Made by a program: the position numbers and the translations under genes. Positions 25,838 through 64,000 of a stretch of DNA of 64,000 nucleotides are shown here, piece after piece. The stretch lies in contig NC_133896.1 of NCBI RefSeq assembly GCF_964199755.1, forward strand, positions 91,000,215 through 91,064,214, written 5' to 3'. The stretch is from Larus michahellis (Eukaryota; Chordata; Aves; Charadriiformes; Laridae). The number at the start of each line of letters is the position of its first letter. Position 1 is the first letter of the stretch. The notes beneath the pieces are model-generated. The model made no database searches. It was not told the DNA's origin and saw only the letters and a list, made by a program, of their open reading frames with translations.

Positions 25838-26220
25838 TCTAGACCCTTCACCAGCTTCATTACTCTTCTTTGGACGTGCTCCAGCACCTCGATGCCTGTC
25901 TTGTATTTAGGGCCCAAAATTGAACACAGTATTTGAGGTGGAGCCTCACCAGTGCCAAGTACAGCGGGACAATCACTTCCCTTGTTCTGTTGGCCACACT
26001 ATTTCTGATACAAGCCAGGATGCTACTGGCCTTCTTGGCCGCCTGGGCACACTGCTGGCTCATATTCAGTCAACTGTCGACCAACACCCCCAGGTCCTTT
26101 TCTGCCAGGCAGTTCTCCAGCCACTCCTCCCCCAAGCCTGCAGTGTTGCATGGGGTAGTGGTCAACGGCACCACTGCCTTCTTTTTATCATATCCCCAGG
26201 TATCTTCTAGATACCATTGG
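25838..26220 (-). repeat. CR1 LINE fragment (ORF2 C-terminal part)
   Basis: The text is typical reverse-complement CR1: 'CTTCTTTGGACGTGCTCCAG', 'GAGCCTCACCAGTGCCAAG', 'GCCTTCTTGGCCGCCTGGGC' and 'CAACACCCCCAGGTCCTTTT'. On the minus strand an open stretch (25860-26063) reads [19 protein letters not shown] and continues with [15 protein letters not shown], the usual C-terminal ORF2 block. It is well preserved but truncated at both ends. Confidence 0.92.
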
Positions 26221-29200
26221 CCTAAACCACTGCCTGGAGGAGCAGCTTTTCTCTCATCCCATTGCAATCCACCAAATATGTGGCTCTCAGCGAGGCAGCT
26301 GAAATGATTCCAGGTGCTGCAAGAGAGACCAGGCAATTCCCAGGGAGGTGATGCCTGTCTGTGCTCCCTTGTCACCACACGTTGCCATCCCTGTGTGTTG
26401 AGCCACCCCCAGGCTATCCCTTTGGCTATGGCAAGGCTGGCAAGACCGAAGTACTCCTCTGCAGCAATAGTCAGGAAATTGCAAACGGCAGGCCTAGCAG
26501 CTCACCTCTGTTTCTGAGAGAAAGTTCCTCTTCTGAATTCCTGCTGAGGCTGCCATTGGGTCTGCTGTGTGAAAGGTTCAGCAAGGTCTAGTACTGATAT
26601 GCCTAGAGCTGAGGAAGGTGATGGCATCTCTGTTGCTCCCTCACTACTAAAGCTTCTGGCAGCAAGAGCCTCAGAAACAGTGTACATCAACATCCCTGAT
26701 TTAGCCTTCTTGAAAAGCCCTGAGATAGAGCTCAAAGCAGTTTGTGGCAGGAGGGCTTCTTGGTATGCAGAGATCAAACCTGACAGTTGCAAAGATGGAT
26801 ACACTGAGCTTTTTGTGACCTGAAGATCTGCTGATGTCCTGGATCTCCTGTCCCCATAGGTTCCCTGTGTCTACCTGCTGGACAATCCTGTGTCAGTGCA
26901 GCTGAGGTACCCATTCCCATTGTCTCCCATCCCTCCATGACTTTCTTTGCTTCACCTCTGTTTCTCGGGAAATGGTCTCTAACAAATGTTTTCTGTGTTT
27001 TCTTTCCTATGTTCTAAAAGGGCCTGAACTGCCTCCTTTGTTGCTTACCCTGCACCAGTGTGCATGCCTGGAATCCTGCAAAGGCTCCTTTGTAGTCCAG
27101 ATGATCCAACAGAGAGCTTGCTAATGGGTCTTCTTAGCCATCTCCACTACAACTGCTTCCTAAGAGATCTCCCACTAGACAGCTCTGTACTGCCAGGTCT
27201 TCAAAACTCTTTTAGAAAGAAAGTTTTTTACAGACTGCAAGGACAAGACTTTTCTTGCTGACGTCCTACTCTATATACCTCATCTTCATGTGCGTGGGGA
27301 GGGATGCCCCATACTGTCATGAGGATGAATCCTGGCATGTGTCAAGAAGGTCAGGGAGCTCTTCAGCTGGAGGAGAGAGAGATGGGAGGGACCGTGTGGG
27401 TACAGCTACAGTGCACGATAAGCAAGCAAACTCAAGCACTTAACCTCTGCCCATGGCTCAGGTGCTCGTTCAGTCGCTAGCTTTGCTTTGGCACACTTCA
27501 AGGGAAATGTGAGATAGAGGGAATTAATCCCATGCAGTGCTGGCACAAGTCAGTCTGTGTCACTTGACACCGGTCCCAGGAATCAGTCCCTGACCAACTT
27601 TTACTTAGCACTGTAGACAATACTTGTGCTGACTGCTTCAAAAATGAGATGAGCCTCTAACCACATCCTTCATTGCTTGCTCCAGAAGATGAAAGCCCCA
27701 GTGTCTCCATGGTACTTGCTGCCTTAGGTGAATCAGTGTGAAAACAGTCCCTGCACACCTCTCAGCTAAGGGGTCCTGCCGCGCAAGCCTTCCAACTACT
27801 CTTGCTACACAACCCGCGGGTGGTACCCATGCAGCCTGCTTCAAAGCCATGCAGCAGCATCCTTATGTGTGTCAGTTCCCCATGCTATCTTCCTTTGCAA
27901 ATGCAAAGTGGCAAACTAAGGAGCATCTGAAGAGAAGAGAGAACTAATGTCTCACTATACTTATGATATAAACCAGTGATTTCTTTATGAAACAGAGGGC
28001 TATTTATTGGGCTTCTCCCACCACCCTCCTTTTGCAGGAAGGTAAGTATCTCCTGTATATGGACAGATCCTGAGAACAACAAAGCTTCACTTTGTGCTCC
28101 AACCAGATTGTAGGCCTGCCCCCTATCTACTTTTCTTCTTCCTTCCTTGCAAGCCGGAAAAGGTGGGCTCTGCCACCTCTAAATTTTTGCTTATTGCAGT
28201 AAGGAAAACTTTCTTGCAAAAGAACCAAGAAGTAATCTTTAGCCAGTAGGTACCCCTAGAGCTGACAACAGGAGCCCCTGGAAGAAAGTGCTGCTTGGGT
28301 GTCTTGAAGCACCTACTCAGCAAACACAGAAACAGCTGTCAACCAGTATCCTCAGACCCCATTTTCATTTCTGTGAAGAAATATACTTCATTCTGCTCTC
28401 AGAATGTGTAGTAGGGAAGTCAGACAATTGATACTAGTACGATGTTTCTCATACAGCACAGGAAATTCTCTCTTTATTTCCTTCCTGCTTTCTCATGCAA
28501 TCTAACTATTGGCTGCAAAATTTCACAGTTTATTGGGGATCCTGTAAGGGTCTTCTATCTCTTTCAGATTCTAGACACCAATACCTGTTACATCTTCCTG
28601 TCCAAGGGTGTGTGCTAAACCAGTGTCCCTGCAACTCTATATGCAATATGATTTTAAGTTACAGAGTTGTAAAGTTTGTTTTCAAGTACTCAATGTTGAG
28701 TCTTGTCCCCAGCACATTTTGTTGCATGCTTCCAGACCATAAGGGTTAGTTTTTGTCCATCTTCCCAGGCTTTTCTGGTGGGGAAACCAATTCTGAAATA
28801 ACCTTCACAAGTGACAGAAACCATCCAGAAGTCCCAGAACTCATGTGGAGTCAAAAAAAAGAACACCAAGAATTCAGAAATGTATGTTCACATTGGGAAA
28901 ACTAAACCTAAAGCAAATATACTTCAGTATTTCTTCATAAGTCTTGAAGTCATTCCTAGTCTTCCAGACCCTCTTGATGACCTGCTATCAGCTGCCCTTG
29001 TTTTAAACTTCCAATTCCCTCTCTTTGTCCCATTACAGACTTTTGCTGTGGTGATCAACATTTTGTGGAGGAGAAGGCATCTATTTCTAAGGCTAACAGC
29101 AGGAATACAATGTGGAAAGCATCAGGGAATACTTCTGAAAAGGTGGGGATGGACCTCCAGAGGGATGAAACTGATGGCAGAGAATCTTTTCCAAACAGGT

Positions 29201-31731
29201 ACTCACTTTATGACATTTGAACTCTGCTTTAAAGACAACTGCAAGATTCCTGCTCAGCATCCCTATTTCCAGGAGAGAAGAGACAGAATCCTCAGCCTGT
29301 GACTGGCTTATAAGCGGCACGGGAAAGAAGTGAAGAAGGGAAACAGTTTGACTGGAGGGGGTGTGGGGAGACGGGAGGTAGGGGGACATAGGTGGGTTCC
29401 TTAGAGAAGAAGGAATTGTTTCATCCATCTGAGGAAGAAGCAGAACTTCTGGACGTGTAGACCAAGATGTTTGTGCTTAGTGGAGATGATGCTGGTTTTC
29501 CTTCTGCTATCTGAGCATATATGGTGTCCCAGAATGCCCCTCTATCCAGACAAAGGATACAAACAGTTCTGATGGGCTGTGGAATGGTAACTGATGAGTT
29601 ACTGTTCCATATAGGAACATTCAGTATACAAGTCTAGTGAGAAGATACCTTTAAGGTCCTTCACAAATATTGCTAGATGGATAAGGCTGGATGAAAGACA
29701 TGGTGTCACGTTTCCACTGAACTTGTCCTAGAATAGATGTCTTCTCCTGGTCATTTGGCTAGAAGCACACCCTGGTCTCACCAGACATATTCAGGACTTG
29801 TTAAAGTCATCAAGGGGACTGTGGTTTTTAGGTAAGCCCTCATGGCCATTGGGCACAGGAAATCCATGCTGCCAGTCCCAACCCAAGTGAATACTGATCC
29901 TGATGGCATCCCTGTCTGCAGTGGGAAAGAGAAGAAAAGGAGAGTAACAGCTTCTCCCCAGAGAATTCTGGAGTTCTAACATCCATGGGCATGTACCTGG
30001 TTACTTGGTCATAGTGCCCGTGAATGAGACTCTGTTTATCAAGGGACAGCACGCTGAGTAATAGATCTCACTCTTAGACTTCCTGGAGTGGGTTTAAAAT
30101 GTCAGTGAAAATTCTGTTGATAGCTACTAATCAGCAAGGAAAAGAGTGTTAAGTGAAACCACTGAACTTCAGTACAGGAACAGATATTATAATGGATACC
30201 TTGTCTATCTCTCATTAACACATCTGTAGTGTTTTTTTCCTCACCCTGGCCACATTTCAAACAGAGTGGAAGCGACTTTCTGTTTTTCAGAGATCTATAT
30301 CAAGGAGGAGAAGCAGGCTGCTCTGCAAGGGAAGGTCAGCCAGGAACTGAAGTTGACAGCAAGCCAGGCATGAGGCAGGATCCTCACCAAGGGGTACAGT
30401 CCCATAGTACCTGAACAAGAAGAACCAAATAGGTCCAGTGACTGCACCCAGGTTAAGTCAGCAGCTGAGGCAATCCAAACGAGACCATAGTAAGGTGGCA
30501 GGTACAAGATCAAGCCATAAAGTCAAGTCAGCAGATCAGCTGACTAAAGTCAGTCAGCAAAGTGCATGGCCAGACCCTAGTTTGTGTGCCATATAGCTCT
30601 AGCAGAGACCACAGGCAAGTGTCTGAGCTCCTGAGCAGCTCCTGAGCAAAGTATGGGCAGCCTCTATCCAGACTTCTCTCTGCTCTTCCTCATGCAGCTC
30701 TTTCCCCAGCAGTCTGATCCAAGGTTACACCGCTGCGAGGTTATACAGACCCTGCACAGGCAGTCAAAGCCCAGTGAGAAGGGAAGAGGTTGCAGAGCTT
30801 ACTGGTGTACTAAGGACCTAACAGCTTGGACATCACTGAACTTGGGATTCTGGATAAACACCAGATAGCTGCCATCAAACAAAAAGAGCATGTGCGTTGC
30901 TGTCATAAAGAGGATTGTGTGTTCAGACCAGTGTAAACAGATCATGCTCTGCAACTGGTTCCAATTGCAAGAATGAGTCTAGTAGCCACAGTTTGATTAA
31001 CAGCAGCTTTTATTTCCCTAAATTCATCATCATAAGAGATTGGGCAGAACTACCAGCAATGGTCATACATAACCTGAAACAAAAAGAAACTCAGTAGACG
31101 AAACAGGAAGTCCTGTAATTCGCATCCTAAGGAAGATGGTCTTTCAAGAGCCTCTGCCCATATAGTTCTCAAGTTTTGACCGAATAAGGAAACTCCGAGC
31201 AGCGCTTGCCTCAAAGACTGAGTGAGTGTCAACTACTTACGTTGATTTTACGGTGGGGGTACAATTGGTCCCAAGGAGATGGATGAGCTACAAATCTAGG
31301 GATTTTCTTTGCCTTTTTCTCTTCCAAAATGATTCACAAAATGACCAATGTTCTGGACTTTCACATTGTTTTGTCAGGTGAGAAATAACCATTTTGCGTA
31401 CTGCTCTGCCTGTACTACCAATGTTGGTCCCATAGTAAAACAAGACAATATCGATAATGACATCAGAAGCGCAATCATCCTTCATATATGGTCACAGGCA
31501 AAATTTTTGAATTTTATTGGAGGTTTTGGTTCTTTCAGATTTGAGATTAATCTGTTGATAATGTCTAAAAAGGTGAACAATATTTCTATTGGTTCCTTCA
31601 TGTAGTTCATGCTATCATGTGAATCTATATTTCCTCCTTTGTAGTCATTTGTGAGACACAGAGAAGCCCATGCAGAGTTTGGTCTAGGCAGAGCCCAACA
31701 GAGAGTGAAGTTTCTTCTGTCCACAATCAGA
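26221..31731. other. Intergenic region upstream of the scavenger-receptor gene
   Basis: Mixed unique sequence of higher GC content around 26.3-27.9 kb. Open frames up to 163 codons (28811-29302) lack domain similarity. A stretch near 30.34-30.90 kb is rich in repeated 'AAGTCAGCAG' and 'CAGTCAGCA' words and may be an old LTR-like repeat. I see no second gene. Confidence 0.45.
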
Positions 31732-63443
<31,712 letters not shown>

Positions 63444-63930
63444 CAGATACTGCTGAGCTGTACTGACCCTTTTTGGAAATACACCTCTGTTCACAAAATG
63501 CTAATTGGGTACTAGCAGAACACGAACAACCTGCATTTAGGATTAGTTTACCTAAGTTTTGTTTATTTTCAGCATGACTGTTAAGAAAATCTTTCTAATT
63601 TCCCTCTTAGTTTCTTGTTGCCAAGACCGTGTGAACACTTTTGCTTTTTATTTATGAATATTTTCATTGCAATTTTTTTTTCTGCTGAGTTAATTTTTCA
63701 AGTTATGATCTTTTCTTATTAGAAACTGTTTAAAGATCTCTCAAATTTATGCTTCTCCTTCCAGATACACAAGGCAGCTTTCTGGAGATTATTAGGAATG
63801 GAGACTGAACTGCAAGAAAACAATCATTACGTCTTTTGGACGTAATTATTATATCATTTCATCTTTTGGATATTCTTGCTTGTCACACAGAATGTGAGGA
63901 CTAGAATAAATTTTCTAGATAGTGCTTTGT
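63444..63930 (+). other. 3' untranslated region of the scavenger-receptor gene
   Basis: AT-rich sequence after the stop codon with a canonical AATAAA signal at 63905-63910. Cleavage would be expected about 15-25 bases later. No earlier AATAAA is seen after the stop, so this is the best candidate end of the transcript. Confidence 0.6.
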
Positions 63931-64000
63931 GAGACGAGAAACTCAGCAAGAGGTTATTCTTGTCCTCACTTTACATGCATGTCCGTCATTTGAATTTTGT

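Noticed and set aside
26314-26823. Cluster of overlapping ORFs of 65-100 codons on both strands
   Set aside because: Higher local GC gives open frames in several registers; no conserved domain is visible.
28811-29302. 163-codon plus-strand ORF
   Set aside because: The translation has no recognisable motif and lies among many similar chance ORFs; no splice or expression evidence.

Overview
The window is vertebrate nuclear DNA, almost certainly from a bird. It is AT-rich, its genes are split by introns or sparse, and it is full of CR1 LINE fragments with the avian 3' terminus (repeated ATTCTATGAT). It also holds several long terminal repeats (LTRs) of kinds common in bird genomes. The species cannot be named from the sequence.

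Layout. Positions 1-12.0 kb carry no cellular gene that I can support. They hold CR1 fragments and a decayed hAT-type transposase split by an avian ERV LTR. An intact single-exon bitter taste receptor (TAS2R40-like, 311 codons) lies at 12.0-13.0 kb. From 13 to 31.7 kb there is mostly unique non-coding sequence with a few CR1 remnants. From 31.7 to 63.9 kb lies one large plus-strand gene of the CD163/WC1 scavenger-receptor family, which I reconstructed exon by exon.

The scavenger-receptor gene has 16 coding exons totalling 3261 nt (1086 residues plus stop), open throughout, with every internal exon in phase 1-1. The order is signal peptide, seven group-B SRCR domains, a short two-cysteine linker exon, an eighth SRCR domain, a short stalk, one transmembrane segment, and a cytoplasmic tail of about 155 residues from four exons. 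The tail is rich in tyrosine motifs (YEEI, YNLL, YDDV, YDDI). That makes it look like the signalling tail of WC1, the co-receptor of gamma-delta T cells, rather than the tail of CD163. SRCR5 lacks the partner cysteines C2 and C7 together, SRCR4 carries two extra cysteines, and the acidic cation-site positions are kept in only about half of the domains.

The introns are crowded with mobile DNA. Intron 1 holds an LTR inside a CR1, and an LTR inside a tandem-unit repeat with a further insertion inside that LTR. Intron 7 holds a broken class III (ERVL-like) endogenous retrovirus with a recognisable 5' LTR and pol remains. Intron 15 holds a second copy of the tandem-unit repeat, another CR1 and ancient CR1-like sequence. 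The taste receptor and the scavenger receptor are neighbours but nothing suggests they act together.
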